64,000 nucleotides of DNA from Edaphovirga cremea (GCF_003332275.1 NZ_QOVA01000004.1:122327-186326), one strand, 5' to 3'. Shown: positions 16,822-26,302, counted from the first letter of the stretch. Translations and numbers: made by a program. The notes: generated from the letters alone by a model not told the origin.

Positions 16822-17129
16822 GATAAATACCTCTCAACATGTAAAGATGGCTGGTTAACTTATACTCCAGTCATCTTGTCATCGCCAGTATCAAGGTCCG
16901 ATGCCAATACGTCGAGTGAGCTTTCTGCTTAGGGGGGCTACTTCATTAGTAAATTCAGAAAAGCATGGGTAATTACGTTTGTTTTTTGTTGGTATTAATC
17001 ACATACCCTGCAACGGATTTGGTACAATTAACGGCCATTATCAGTAATTAAAATCTTCCTGAAGTTTTATAGGTGGATGTTTTTATTGGTTTTTTTGATG
17101 CGTATTGTTATTATATTGGTAGGTTATAT
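16822..17129. other. Divergent promoter region, panE-like gene / LysR gene
   Basis: About 300 bases that become strongly AT-rich from 16970 rightward, marking the left edge of the low-GC cluster. No gene is supported here; it should hold both promoters and the autoregulatory LysR site. Confidence 0.5.
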
Positions 17130-18056
17130 ATGATAGGTAACTTGAAAAAAGAACTTAATCAGATATATTTTTTTTATCATATAAAGTTGTACGGAAGTTT
17201 TAGCATTGCAGCCATGAAAATGGGGGTTTCGCGGTCTTCTCTTATGCTAAATATAAGGGATCTTGAGGAGTATTATCAGGTGAGGTTGATAAATAGAAAC
17301 ACAAGAAGGTTTTCACTGACCAAGGAAGGGGAGATGTTATGGGAGTACGCAAGAAATATTTATTTGAATTTAGAGAAGGCTACGGAATCACTGAATGATT
17401 TTTCACGGGTAAATAAGGGGAAAATAACCGTTCATATACCTACGGTTTTAGATATTCCGGTAATGTACAATATTTTTTCTGAATATATGAAAATATACCC
17501 AGAGGTGATTATTGATACAATATTTGATGACAAAAGAATCGACATGATTGATGAGGGGGTAGATCTCTCATTTCATATCGGTGATCTGCCCGACAGTAAC
17601 TATCATGCGAGACAGTTGATTTATTTTGATACCTATATCGTTGCATCAAAGGACTATATTGAAAAAAATGGCGTTCCGCAGACACCGAATGATCTGATAA
17701 ACCATCAATGTGTTAATTTTTGCCATTGCAAAACGGGTGATAAATGGAAATTTAAAAATCCCGAAACACATCAATACGAAAATTATAAACTTGGTAATAC
17801 AATAAAGGTATCTAGTGAGAAAGCATTATTATCATTCTCTGAACAGGGGTTGGGTATTGGGTCTGCATTGGGTTTCACTTGTAGGGATAAGATTAGAGAA
17901 GGATTATTGATACCTATTCTTACTGAATGGACATATGATGTGCCGCTAACCCTGGTTTTTATTTCGAAGGAGTTTATGCCTGCAAGACTAAGGAATTTAA
18001 TAAAGTTAATCTGTGACAATATATCTATAGCGTCAATGTATTCGAGAAATTCATAA
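17130..18056 (+). CDS. LysR family transcriptional regulator
   Basis: The 308-residue product has an N-terminal winged helix-turn-helix (YFFYHIKLYGSFSIAAMKMGVSRSSLMLNIRDLEE) and a C-terminal effector-binding domain (GKITVHIPTVLDIPVMYNIFSEYMKIYPEVIID). I start at the ATG at 17130, which has a TAGG site and fits LysR N-termini; an in-frame upstream start at 17073 would add non-homologous residues. Its DNA is AT-rich like the four genes that follow on the same strand, the first 96 bases downstream. It is the likely regulator of that cluster, perhaps responding to its substrate or product. Confidence 0.88.
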   Translation: MIGNLKKELNQIYFFYHIKLYGSFSIAAMKMGVSRSSLMLNIRDLEEYYQVRLINRNTRRFSLTKEGEMLWEYARNIYLNLEKATESLNDFSRVNKGKITVHIPTVLDIPVMYNIFSEYMKIYPEVIIDTIFDDKRIDMIDEGVDLSFHIGDLPDSNYHARQLIYFDTYIVASKDYIEKNGVPQTPNDLINHQCVNFCHCKTGDKWKFKNPETHQYENYKLGNTIKVSSEKALLSFSEQGLGIGSALGFTCRDKIREGLLIPILTEWTYDVPLTLVFISKEFMPARLRNLIKLICDNISIASMYSRNS

Positions 18057-18152
18057 TGATAGTTGTATTGTCTTTTTTATAAACATCTGTTGTGCGTTTT
18101 TCTGACGTGCATAAATGATAGCTTCTTAGATGGCAAAAAAGGAGCGCTATTC

Positions 18153-19187
18153 ATGATGAAAAATAGAAAAAGCTGTCAGCCTAATATAGTTATAAAGCTA
18201 CCTAATGATATTAGAGACTCAATTTCAGAAAAATTATATAACTTACCTGCTAGTTACGATCAAGAACGTGATCCTGCCTCTCTCGCGATAGCAGCAGCAA
18301 GCCGAATTGCTGATTTACTCGATCCTTGTACACAATCGCAGATTCTCGATTTCAGGGAGAAGCGACAATCCCCCTATTTACTCCTGCGTAATTTTATCTC
18401 TACAGAGAATATTCCACCGACGCCTACTAATGATACCAGCCCAGATACTGATAGCTGGAGAGTTCAAGCTGCTGCACTGCTGGGGCTCTTGCATTTGTCG
18501 GGGTATGTCGCTGCCTCCTTTCAGGATGAAATGGGTGGAAGGCTTTGCCATATGGTGATGCCTGCAAAAAATGATGAAAAAAGTTTCTTGCGCTCCACAA
18601 AGATGCTGAATTTTCATACTGAAGTAGTCAATGGGTATTTTGGGGAAGACTTTCCTGAATGCGGCCAAACGGTATCTCCAGAAGCCTTTGGACTAATCTG
18701 CTTAAGAAATCCCAATGGAACCCCAACAACAGTACTCCCGCTAGCAAAAGTTCTAGAAAAGTTGGATGAGGAGACAATGACTCTTTTAATGAAGAAAAAG
18801 TATACTGCATGCAGTCAATCATCGTTTGACCGAAATATAATTATCCGAAATATTTCAGTATTAAATGAACTATCTAATGGGACACTGGGGATTAGGTATA
18901 GCCACAGTAAATTAAAAGGGCAAGATGAAAGCGCGCAACTTGCTCTCAATAAAGTTCATGCGTTACTTACCGATAACCCTGAAACCATCAATGTAAACTT
19001 GAATCCTGGGGATGCGTTAATTCTGAATAATAGATCCTGTTTACATGGAAGAAGTGCTATTACAGACAGCGCTACTTTTGATGGTCTTGATAGATGGTTG
19101 ATACGTATTTATGGTTTCGATAGGGGGGCATTTTCTCGGATGAAAAAAATGGAATCCATGAAGCATGTTATTTTACTAAATGAGTAA
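18153..19187 (+). CDS. Fe(II)/2-oxoglutarate oxygenase, amino-acid hydroxylase type
   Basis: The 344-residue protein resembles the clavaminate-synthase-like (TauD/VioC/AsnO) family of non-haem iron oxygenases. The facial triad is visible as H155-x-E157 in MLNFHTEVVNGYF and distal H298 in NNRSCLHGRSA, with the 2-oxoglutarate Arg about 16 residues later in LDRWLIRIYGF. HxE rather than HxD is characteristic of enzymes hydroxylating free Asn, Arg or Lys, and the spacing is near that of AsnO and VioC. A hydroxylated amino acid is therefore the likely product, but the substrate is unknown. The ATG at 18153 has GGAG 8 bases before it; the open frame upstream has no homology. It overlaps the next gene by 8 bases. 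Confidence 0.82.
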   Translation: MMKNRKSCQPNIVIKLPNDIRDSISEKLYNLPASYDQERDPASLAIAAASRIADLLDPCTQSQILDFREKRQSPYLLLRNFISTENIPPTPTNDTSPDTDSWRVQAAALLGLLHLSGYVAASFQDEMGGRLCHMVMPAKNDEKSFLRSTKMLNFHTEVVNGYFGEDFPECGQTVSPEAFGLICLRNPNGTPTTVLPLAKVLEKLDEETMTLLMKKKYTACSQSSFDRNIIIRNISVLNELSNGTLGIRYSHSKLKGQDESAQLALNKVHALLTDNPETINVNLNPGDALILNNRSCLHGRSAITDSATFDGLDRWLIRIYGFDRGAFSRMKKMESMKHVILLNE

Positions 19188-19845
19188 TAAAATGAATCCT
19201 TTTATTTTTGAAAAGAGAATTAATGAATATTTGAGGCTTAACCCTCCACTGCAATGTGATGGTGCCCATGATCTAAGCCATTTAATGCGTGTGGCAAGGA
19301 ATGCTAAACGCATCATTGCTCGTGAAGGAGGGGAACCTCTTGTTATTATCGCAGCAAGTTACTTGCACGATATAATCTCATTACCTAAGAACCATCCAGA
19401 GAGAAAACTCTCATCAATGTTTTCTGCTGAAAAGGCGATAGAAATTTTGTCCGCGCATTTTCCTGAATTTCCGTCGCATCTGTATGATTCGGTGGCTCAT
19501 GCTATTTTCACGCATAGTTATAGCGCGGGTCTTACACCTGAAACAATAGAAGCGAAAACATTGCAGGATGCTGATCGACTGGATGCATTGGGAGCTATCG
19601 GTTTAGCCAGGGTTTTTTATATTGCTGGTGCGCTACAGCAAAAGCTATTTGATGATGATGACCCATTTGCCATAGTTCGTGCTCTGGATGATAAGAAATT
19701 TGCCATTGATCATTTCCAGGTCAAATTATTGCGACTTCCTGAGATGATGAATACTGCGGAAGGGAAAAGAATTGCCATAGTGAATGCAGGATATCTCTCC
19801 GATTATCTTGAAAAATTGGCCAAAGAAATTGATAGCGATCTCTGA
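19180..19845 (+). CDS. HD domain phosphohydrolase, YedJ-like
   Basis: The 221-residue protein is a single HD domain with metal ligands in GAHDLSHLMRVARNAKRI, the HD pair in AASYLHDIISLPK, a His in AHAIFTHSYSAG and an Asp in LQDADRLDALGAIG. This matches the E. coli YedJ subgroup of predicted metal-dependent phosphohydrolases. The start codon lies inside the end of the oxygenase gene (8-base overlap), so the two are translationally coupled. In this cluster it might remove a phosphate or nucleotide from an intermediate, or act as housekeeping; nothing in the sequence decides. Confidence 0.82.
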   Translation: MSNKMNPFIFEKRINEYLRLNPPLQCDGAHDLSHLMRVARNAKRIIAREGGEPLVIIAASYLHDIISLPKNHPERKLSSMFSAEKAIEILSAHFPEFPSHLYDSVAHAIFTHSYSAGLTPETIEAKTLQDADRLDALGAIGLARVFYIAGALQQKLFDDDDPFAIVRALDDKKFAIDHFQVKLLRLPEMMNTAEGKRIAIVNAGYLSDYLEKLAKEIDSDL

Positions 19846-19872
19846 TAACAGAACTTTAGGAGGAAGTGGAAA

Positions 19873-21018
19873 ATGAAAATAGATTGTATCTTTAAAGCTG
19901 AACGTAGCCATGATGAATGTGAGCAGTTGATTGAGAGAATTGATTTTGCTGATTCATTGTCTGGGAATTCAAATGTAATCGTTGAGTATGAAAGGTTACT
20001 TGCCAACTATTTCAAAACAAAGCATGCGATTGCAGTCTCCTCGGGCACAGCAGCATTGCATGCTGGCTTGTCTGAGACGATTAATCCTGGGGATGAAGTA
20101 TTAGTTCCTGCCATTTGCGTCCCCATGACCATCGCTGCCGTACTTCAGGCGGGAGGCGTGCCGGTATTCTATGATTGCCAGATTGATTCATTCAAGCCAT
20201 CAGTCATCTCATTGGACGCCATGCGCAGCGCCAAAACGAAAGCATTGATCACTGTTTCCATGTGGGGATACCCTGCTATAGATCTGCAAATCAAAACATA
20301 TGCTTCCGAGAAGAATTTAGTCATTATCGAAGATACCGCGCCAGGGGCTGGAACAAAAAACAGTGGTCGATATGAGGGAACTTTCGGTGATATAGGATGT
20401 TTCAGTACCCATGAATTTAAAATGATCAGCACAGGGGAAGGAGGATTTATTCTTACTGATGATGATCGGCATGCAGAAAACGTGAGGTCATTTGCACATA
20501 TAGGATTCTCGAAAGCTGAGGGAAGCTTTGGTTTCCGCACGGGTCTTAATTATAAATTATCTTCTTTGCAGGCATCCTTGGGCATAAGTCAGCTCAACAT
20601 TCTGGATGAAAAAATGACGAAAAGAAGACGGAAAATAGCATTATGGCAATCATATATTCTTCAAAACATAGATATGTCCTTCTTCAACGCAAGTGCTGAC
20701 TTCAATCATAATGGGTATTCACTTTGTTGTCTTATCAACAATACAGAGCATATTAATGCCAAGGGATTGGCCAATGAGCTATATATCCATGGAATTAACA
20801 CGGATACTCACCGCTATAAAAATAGCATTGTCGCTGCCTATCCGTTTGTAAGGGAGTACTATAATTCCCCACGCTATAGTTGCATTATCAAAAAAGATTT
20901 CCCCAATGCAGCAGCTCTCCTGAACAGACTTCTGGTTTTGCCGTGTCATGAAGCAATAACAGAGGGTGATATCATAATGGCAACAAAGAAAATGTCACTC
21001 ATTGTTTCAGGTAAATAA
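19873..21018 (+). CDS. DegT/DnrJ/EryC1/StrS family PLP-dependent aminotransferase
   Basis: The 381-residue protein has the fold-type I features of this family: AIAVSSGTAALHAGL near residue 52, GDEVLVPAICVPMTI, the PLP-ring Asp in IIEDTAPGAG (D154), and the Schiff-base Lys K183 in CFSTHEFKMISTGEGG. Family members aminate keto-sugars or cyclic ketones, and some process unusual amino acids. AGGAGG lies 5-10 bases before the ATG. Its DNA has the same low GC as its neighbours. Together with the oxygenase it suggests assembly of a small amino compound. Confidence 0.87.
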   Translation: MKIDCIFKAERSHDECEQLIERIDFADSLSGNSNVIVEYERLLANYFKTKHAIAVSSGTAALHAGLSETINPGDEVLVPAICVPMTIAAVLQAGGVPVFYDCQIDSFKPSVISLDAMRSAKTKALITVSMWGYPAIDLQIKTYASEKNLVIIEDTAPGAGTKNSGRYEGTFGDIGCFSTHEFKMISTGEGGFILTDDDRHAENVRSFAHIGFSKAEGSFGFRTGLNYKLSSLQASLGISQLNILDEKMTKRRRKIALWQSYILQNIDMSFFNASADFNHNGYSLCCLINNTEHINAKGLANELYIHGINTDTHRYKNSIVAAYPFVREYYNSPRYSCIIKKDFPNAAALLNRLLVLPCHEAITEGDIIMATKKMSLIVSGK

Positions 21019-21019
21019 A

Positions 21020-21844
21020 GTGTATTTTATCAAAGCCATAATATCCAATATGATATGGGGGGTAACCCCTATCTATTTTTACTACTTATCTGATGTTGAT
21101 GCTTATACGTTTCTAGCAATGCAAATCATCACGACATTTGGATGGCTGATGGTTTTTTATAGGCATGAGTTTTCACTGTCTTCAATTAAATACTCTCTTT
21201 TATCTGCTATTTTATTAATGTCGAATTGGGCTGTGTACTTGCTTGCTATTATTAATAATAAAACCATGGAAGCTTCTCTCGGATATATGATAATGCCATT
21301 GATTACTATGTTTTTTGGTATGTTATTTTTGAAGGAAGGTTTTTCAGCATATCAAATAGTGGGCGCATTAATTTGCGTCGTTGGATTATCATTCGATATT
21401 ATTATTTCTGGTGTAGTCCCGCTTTATGGAATTTTGATTGCATTAACTTTTTCATTATATATTTTTTCCCATAAAGTGAAAAACAGAAATAGTCCTATTG
21501 CATCACTTAAATACGAAACACTTTTAATGCTTCCGCTGGCTTTATTGTTGCTTTTAAAATCCGACGGCGGAATAGACATGATTTCATCTGAGGGTTTTTT
21601 GCTGCTTTTTCTCGGCGTCGTTGTTGTGTTCCCTTTGGCTCTTTTTGTCAGGGCTGCAAAGGAGATAACGATGATTAAACTAGGTATGACCCAGCTTATC
21701 TCGCCAATTACTGTTGCATTTGTCTCCGTTTTCTTCTTCGGAGAGGCCATAACAGGGGCCAGACTGATTACGCTGGTATGTCTTGTCACCGGACTTTTTT
21801 TTATGACTTTTTTTAAAACCAGAACGCCATCGGCAGTACGTTAG
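21020..21844 (+). CDS. EamA/RarD-like transporter (DMT superfamily)
   Basis: The 274-residue protein has about ten hydrophobic helices and a duplicated EamA layout: IISNMIWGVTPIYFYYL and EASLGYMIMPLITMFFGMLFLKE in the first half, LGMTQLISPITVAFVSVFFFGE in the second. This is the RarD-like branch of drug/metabolite transporters, which generally export amino acids or metabolites. I choose the GTG at 21020, one base after the aminotransferase stop and 8 bases after CAGG; a TTG at 21002 is possible. As the last gene of the cluster it is the natural exporter for the product. Confidence 0.85.
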   Translation: MYFIKAIISNMIWGVTPIYFYYLSDVDAYTFLAMQIITTFGWLMVFYRHEFSLSSIKYSLLSAILLMSNWAVYLLAIINNKTMEASLGYMIMPLITMFFGMLFLKEGFSAYQIVGALICVVGLSFDIIISGVVPLYGILIALTFSLYIFSHKVKNRNSPIASLKYETLLMLPLALLLLLKSDGGIDMISSEGFLLLFLGVVVVFPLALFVRAAKEITMIKLGMTQLISPITVAFVSVFFFGEAITGARLITLVCLVTGLFFMTFFKTRTPSAVR

Positions 21845-22550
21845 CTCGGGTCAACAGTTACGTAAAACCCAGTGGGTTTTCTCCCGCATGTCGAGTGAAA
21901 AAGCCCAATACATCGAACAGTCACATACACTTTGACTTGGCTTCTGGTGCAGCATAAAGTTTGGTTAATGCAACAGCGATGTAACGAAAGGGTTTTTTCG
22001 TTTCACGCAAGATGATACCAGTCGTATTTGCTTCTGCGTCTCATTTCCTCACTCTTTCGAGTGGGTCTCCAGCATTTTCCCCTGTCTTTTACCCCGATCA
22101 CAAAAATAACCGTTCAGATAATCATCATTCAGCAAGAAAGTTTTTTAGTTTATTGATGGCGGAAATAACTGGAGACATTCTGTTACGCAGTGATTAATAG
22201 CTGACAATGAGACGTAGACTAATTTTTAATTCTGTAAATGTTATCAAATGGTTTTTTTTATGTTTGTTTGCTGTTTCTCACACTCTTTGTAAATGCCTGG
22301 TGGTTATATTGACGTCACCCTAAACAGTTGCCAAATTGGTACCCTCAGGGGTATGACCAGAGAAACGTTCGGGTGAATTCCATGCATCCGACACCTTGTC
22401 CAGGCAGTGTTGGTCGGGCATCCCTGGTTATGTTCCTCGCGGCTTTCGGGTCGTGATCGTAAACAAAAAATACCGACCGTAGACCAAAAATTACAGGGTC
22501 GGATTGTATAAAACACACAACATCACATTACCATTAACGGAGCATAATCG
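21845..22550. other. Non-coding region between the cluster and dppA
   Basis: About 700 bases. A short hairpin AAAACCC-AGT-GGGTTTT at 21864-21880 may end the cluster transcript. From 21880 to 22300 I see no convincing gene; the 61-codon frame at 22012-22197 lacks a ribosome-binding site. The right part is the long dppA leader, which contains the GcvB-type target. Confidence 0.55.
22511..22535 (+). promoter_or_regulatory. Likely GcvB sRNA target in the dppA leader
   Basis: A C/A-rich, G-free stretch (AAACACACAACATCACATTA and a few more bases) lies just upstream of the dppA ribosome-binding site. In E. coli and Salmonella the G/U-rich R1 segment of GcvB pairs with such a site and represses dppA. 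The position and composition fit; gcvB is not in the window. Confidence 0.7.
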
Positions 22551-24158
22551 ATGACAATCTCCTTGGGAAAAGCAGGGATACTGAAATTCGGCATTAGCCT
22601 GATTGCACTGACCGTTGCGGCCAGTGTTCAGGCAAAAACCCTGGTGTACTGTTCAGAAGGTTCGCCTGAGGGATTCAACCCGCAGCTGTTCACCTCTGGT
22701 ACCACCTTTGATGCCAGTTCCGTGCCGATCTATAACCGTCTGGTAGAGTTCAAACTCGGTACGACCGAAATAGAACCTGGCTTGGCTGAAAAGTGGGAAA
22801 TCAGTGACGACGGCAAAACCTATACGTTCCATCTGCGCAAAGACGTGAAGTGGCAAGACAATAAAGATTTCAAACCATCACGTAATTTCAATGCCGATGA
22901 CGTTCTGTTTTCCTTCAATCGTCAACTGGATGTAAAGAACGCATACCATAAAGTCTCCGGCGGCAGCTATGAGTACTTCCAGGGTATGGGTATGGATACA
23001 CTGATCAGCAGCATCGAAAAAGTCGATGACTATACTGTCCGCTTCCATCTGGTTCGCCCTGAGTCTCCGTTCCTGGCTGACCTGGCCATGGACTTTGCCT
23101 CTATTCTCTCTTCTGAATATGCTGACAACATGTTGAAAGCGGGTACGCCAGAAAAAATTGACATGAATCCAATCGGTACTGGCCCGTTCCAACTGCAGCA
23201 GTACCAGAAAGACTCCCGTATTCTGTATAAAGCCTTTGATGGCTACTGGGGCACCAAGCCGAAGATTGATCGTCTGGTCTTCTCCATCACCCCCGATGCG
23301 TCCGTGCGTTATGCCAAAATGCAGAAAGATGAATGCCAGGTGATGCCGTACCCGAACCCGGCTGATATCGCAACCATGAAGAAAGACGGCAAGATTAACC
23401 TGATGCAACAACCTGGCCTGAACGTCGGTTACCTGTCGTTCAACGTTCAGAAGAAGCCGCTGGATCAAGTGAAAGTCCGTCAGGCGCTGACCTACGCTGT
23501 CAATAAAGCAGCCATCATTGAAGCGGTTTATCAGGGCGCAGGCCAACCGGCCAAAAACCTGATCCCGCCGACCATGTGGGGCTATAACGACGAGATCAAG
23601 GATTACGATTACAATCCGGAAAAAGCCAAGGAACTGCTGAAAGAAGCGGGTCTGGCCGATGGCTTTACCATCGACCTCTGGGCAATGCCGGTACAGCGTC
23701 CGTATAACCCGAACGCGCGTCGTATGGCCGAAATGATTCAGTCCGACTGGGCGAAGATTGGCGTTAAAGCCAATATCGTGACCTACGAGTGGGGCGAATA
23801 TCTCAAGCGCGCCAAAGAGGGCGAACACCAGAGTGTGATGATGGGATGGACCGGGGACAATGGGGATCCGGACAACTTCTTCGCCACGCTGTTTAGCTGT
23901 GATGCCGCGCAGCAAGGATCCAACTACTCCAAATGGTGTTACAAGCCGTTTGAGGACCTGATCCAGCCAGCCCGTGCTGAGTCCGATCACGACAAGCGTA
24001 TCGCACTGTACAAACAGGCTCAGGTTGTGATGCACGATCAAGCCCCGGCGCTGATCATTGCTCACTCCACCGTGTACGAACCCGTGAATAAGAAAGTGAA
24101 AGGTTATGTTGTTGACCCATTGGGTAAACACCATTTCGAAAACGTATCCATGGACTGA
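22551..24158 (+). CDS. dppA: Periplasmic dipeptide-binding protein DppA
   Basis: The 535-residue product has the same length as E. coli DppA. It has a Sec signal peptide (cleavage after ASVQA, mature start KTLVYCSEGSPEGFNPQ) and the SBP family 5 fold. It captures dipeptides (and in E. coli also haem) for the DppBCDF importer and can serve as a peptide chemoreceptor ligand carrier. ACGGAGC precedes the ATG. First gene of dppABCDF; a hairpin after it probably makes its mRNA more abundant than the rest. Confidence 0.96.
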   Translation: MTISLGKAGILKFGISLIALTVAASVQAKTLVYCSEGSPEGFNPQLFTSGTTFDASSVPIYNRLVEFKLGTTEIEPGLAEKWEISDDGKTYTFHLRKDVKWQDNKDFKPSRNFNADDVLFSFNRQLDVKNAYHKVSGGSYEYFQGMGMDTLISSIEKVDDYTVRFHLVRPESPFLADLAMDFASILSSEYADNMLKAGTPEKIDMNPIGTGPFQLQQYQKDSRILYKAFDGYWGTKPKIDRLVFSITPDASVRYAKMQKDECQVMPYPNPADIATMKKDGKINLMQQPGLNVGYLSFNVQKKPLDQVKVRQALTYAVNKAAIIEAVYQGAGQPAKNLIPPTMWGYNDEIKDYDYNPEKAKELLKEAGLADGFTIDLWAMPVQRPYNPNARRMAEMIQSDWAKIGVKANIVTYEWGEYLKRAKEGEHQSVMMGWTGDNGDPDNFFATLFSCDAAQQGSNYSKWCYKPFEDLIQPARAESDHDKRIALYKQAQVVMHDQAPALIIAHSTVYEPVNKKVKGYVVDPLGKHHFENVSMD

Positions 24159-24290
24159 TTTTTAACCTATAACGAGGCTGGGAAGTGGTGTCTGGCGTGC
24201 AGTGCATAATGTGCTGTACTGCCGGGATCCCGCTTTCCGGCCTGTTCGTGTCCGGTTAAAAAAATTTCGCTTCAGATGTGAGCCTAATAA

Positions 24291-24316
24291 GCCCGATGGC
24301 CAATGAGCTACCGGGC
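24291..24316 (+). terminator. Attenuating hairpin between dppA and dppB
   Basis: GCCCG (24291-24295) pairs with CGGGC (24312-24316), with TGGCCA inside the loop, and ATTTTCT follows. It sits in the 181-base dppA-dppB gap, where partial termination or 3'-end protection is common for solute-binding protein genes. Confidence 0.5.
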
Positions 24317-24339
24317 ATTTTCTACAGAGAGTTCGGGAT

Positions 24340-25359
24340 ATGTTGCAGTTCATACTCCGGCGTTTGGGGTTGGTTATCCCAACGTTTATCGGCATTACGT
24401 TGCTGACGTTTGCCTTCGTTCATATGATTCCAGGTGATCCGGTAACCATTATGGCTGGGGAGCGTGGTATCTCCGCCGAGCGCCATGCTCAGTTGATGAC
24501 TGAGATGGGGCTGGACAAGCCACTTTACCAACAGTATTTCCATTACGTCAGCGGTGTCCTGCAGGGCGACCTCGGAACGTCGCTGAAGAGCCGTATTGCC
24601 GTTTGGGAAGAGTTCGTGCCACGTTTCAAAGCCACGCTTGAACTGGGTATCTGCGCGATGCTTTTTGCCGTGCTGGTGGGAATTCCGGTTGGGGTGTTGG
24701 CCGCTGTAAAGCGAGGGTCGATCTTCGATCACACCGCCGTAGGTATTTCCCTCACGGGCTATTCGATGCCCATCTTCTGGTGGGGCATGATGCTGATCAT
24801 GCTGGTGTCGGTGCACTTGAACCTGACGCCGGTGTCGGGGCGCGTCGGCGACACGGTATTCCTTGATGATAGTCTTCCCCTGACGGGTTTTATGCTGATC
24901 GACACGCTGTTCTGGGGCGAACCCGGTGACTTCGTTGATGCTGTCATGCATATGATCTTGCCAGCCCTGGTTCTCGGTACCATTCCTTTGGCGGTTATCG
25001 TGCGTATGACCCGTTCCGCCATGCTGGAAGTGCTGGGTGAGGATTATATCCGTACCGCCCGCGCCAAAGGCCTGAGCCGTATGCGAGTCATCATTGTCCA
25101 TGCACTGCGCAATGCGCTGCTACCGGTGGTTACGGTAATCGGCTTGCAGGTCGGAACCTTGCTGGCGGGTGCAATTCTGACAGAAACCATCTTCTCCTGG
25201 CCTGGACTGGGCCGCTGGCTGATTGATGCGTTGCAACGCCGCGATTACCCGGTGGTGCAGGGCGGGGTGCTGTTGGTCGCCACCATGATCATTCTGGTTA
25301 ACCTGCTGGTAGACGTGCTCTACGGTGTGGTTAACCCTCGTATCAGACATAAGAAATAA
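24340..25359 (+). CDS. dppB: Dipeptide ABC transporter permease DppB
   Basis: The 339-residue protein (same length as E. coli DppB) starts MLQFILRRLGLVIPTFIGI, has six membrane segments, and the EAA loop that contacts the ATPases (DYIRTARAKGLSRMRVIIVHALRNAL). It forms the inner-membrane channel with DppC. It is 181 bases after dppA and 10 bases before dppC. Confidence 0.96.
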   Translation: MLQFILRRLGLVIPTFIGITLLTFAFVHMIPGDPVTIMAGERGISAERHAQLMTEMGLDKPLYQQYFHYVSGVLQGDLGTSLKSRIAVWEEFVPRFKATLELGICAMLFAVLVGIPVGVLAAVKRGSIFDHTAVGISLTGYSMPIFWWGMMLIMLVSVHLNLTPVSGRVGDTVFLDDSLPLTGFMLIDTLFWGEPGDFVDAVMHMILPALVLGTIPLAVIVRMTRSAMLEVLGEDYIRTARAKGLSRMRVIIVHALRNALLPVVTVIGLQVGTLLAGAILTETIFSWPGLGRWLIDALQRRDYPVVQGGVLLVATMIILVNLLVDVLYGVVNPRIRHKK

Positions 25360-25369
25360 GGGGCGCACA

Positions 25370-26287
25370 ATGTCTCAAATTAGTGAGCCTGTAGGCACGG
25401 AATCACAAAGGAAAGGGCCGCCGGTACCAATGACGCCGTTGCAGGAGTTCTGGCACTATTTCCGCCGCAACAAAGGGGCGGTAGTCGGTCTGGCTTATAT
25501 CGTCATTGTGGTGATTATCGCCATTGGTGCCAATTTCATTGCGCCGCATGCGCCAGCGGAACAGTTCCGTGATGCTTTGCTGCGTCCACCGGTCTGGCAG
25601 GAAGGCGGTAGCTGGCAATATCTGCTCGGTACCGATGATGTAGGCCGCGATGTGCTGTCGCGCCTGATGTACGGTGCGCGACTGTCGCTGCTGGTAGGGT
25701 GTCTGGTGGTGGTGCTGTCATTGATCCTCGGCGTAGTCTTCGGACTGCTGGCGGGTTATTACGGTGGCATGGTGGATATCATCATCATGCGTGTGGTCGA
25801 CATCATGCTGGCGCTGCCAAGCCTGTTGCTGGCGTTGGTGCTGGTTGCGGTTTTCGGCCCCTCGATTGTCAATGCGTCACTGGCGCTGACGTTTGTGGCG
25901 TTGCCGCATTATGTACGTTTAACCCGTGCAGCGGTGCTGGTGGAAGTCCACCGTGATTACGTCACAGCTTCCCGCGTGGCGGGCGCCAGTTCGACGCGCC
26001 AGATGTTCATCAACATTCTGCCAAACTGCCTGGCTCCGCTGATTGTTCAGGCTTCTCTCGGCTTTTCGAATGCCATTCTCGATATGGCCGCTCTGGGCTT
26101 CCTCGGTATGGGCGCACAGCCGCCAACGCCTGAGTGGGGCACGATGCTGTCCGACGTATTGCAGTTCGCGCAAAGTGCCTGGTGGGTTGTGACCTTCCCG
26201 GGTGTGGCGATCCTGCTGACGGTACTGGCATTTAACCTGATGGGGGACGGCCTGCGTGATGCTCTCGACCCCAAACTCAAGCAGTAA
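25370..26287 (+). CDS. dppC: Dipeptide ABC transporter permease DppC
   Basis: The 305-residue protein has the DppC layout: a cytoplasmic N-terminus, an OppC-type first helix, GTDDVGRDVLSRLMYGAR, and an EAA loop DYVTASRVAGASSTRQMFINILPN. I use the ATG at 25370, which has an AAGGGG site; an upstream in-frame start at 25325 would overlap dppB without homology. E. coli DppC is 300 residues. Confidence 0.95.
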   Translation: MSQISEPVGTESQRKGPPVPMTPLQEFWHYFRRNKGAVVGLAYIVIVVIIAIGANFIAPHAPAEQFRDALLRPPVWQEGGSWQYLLGTDDVGRDVLSRLMYGARLSLLVGCLVVVLSLILGVVFGLLAGYYGGMVDIIIMRVVDIMLALPSLLLALVLVAVFGPSIVNASLALTFVALPHYVRLTRAAVLVEVHRDYVTASRVAGASSTRQMFINILPNCLAPLIVQASLGFSNAILDMAALGFLGMGAQPPTPEWGTMLSDVLQFAQSAWWVVTFPGVAILLTVLAFNLMGDGLRDALDPKLKQ

Positions 26288-26302
26288 CAGAGGGTAAGAG
26301 AG

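Noticed and set aside
12398..22300. Prophage or integrative element at tRNA-Pro
   Set aside because: No integrase, phage structural gene, relaxase or tRNA-end repeat was found; the region is only called an accessory island.
22878..24134. 418-codon minus-strand frame opposite dppA
   Set aside because: It is a long antisense shadow caused by the codon bias of dppA; composition is implausible (His/Val/Ile-rich with no known motif).
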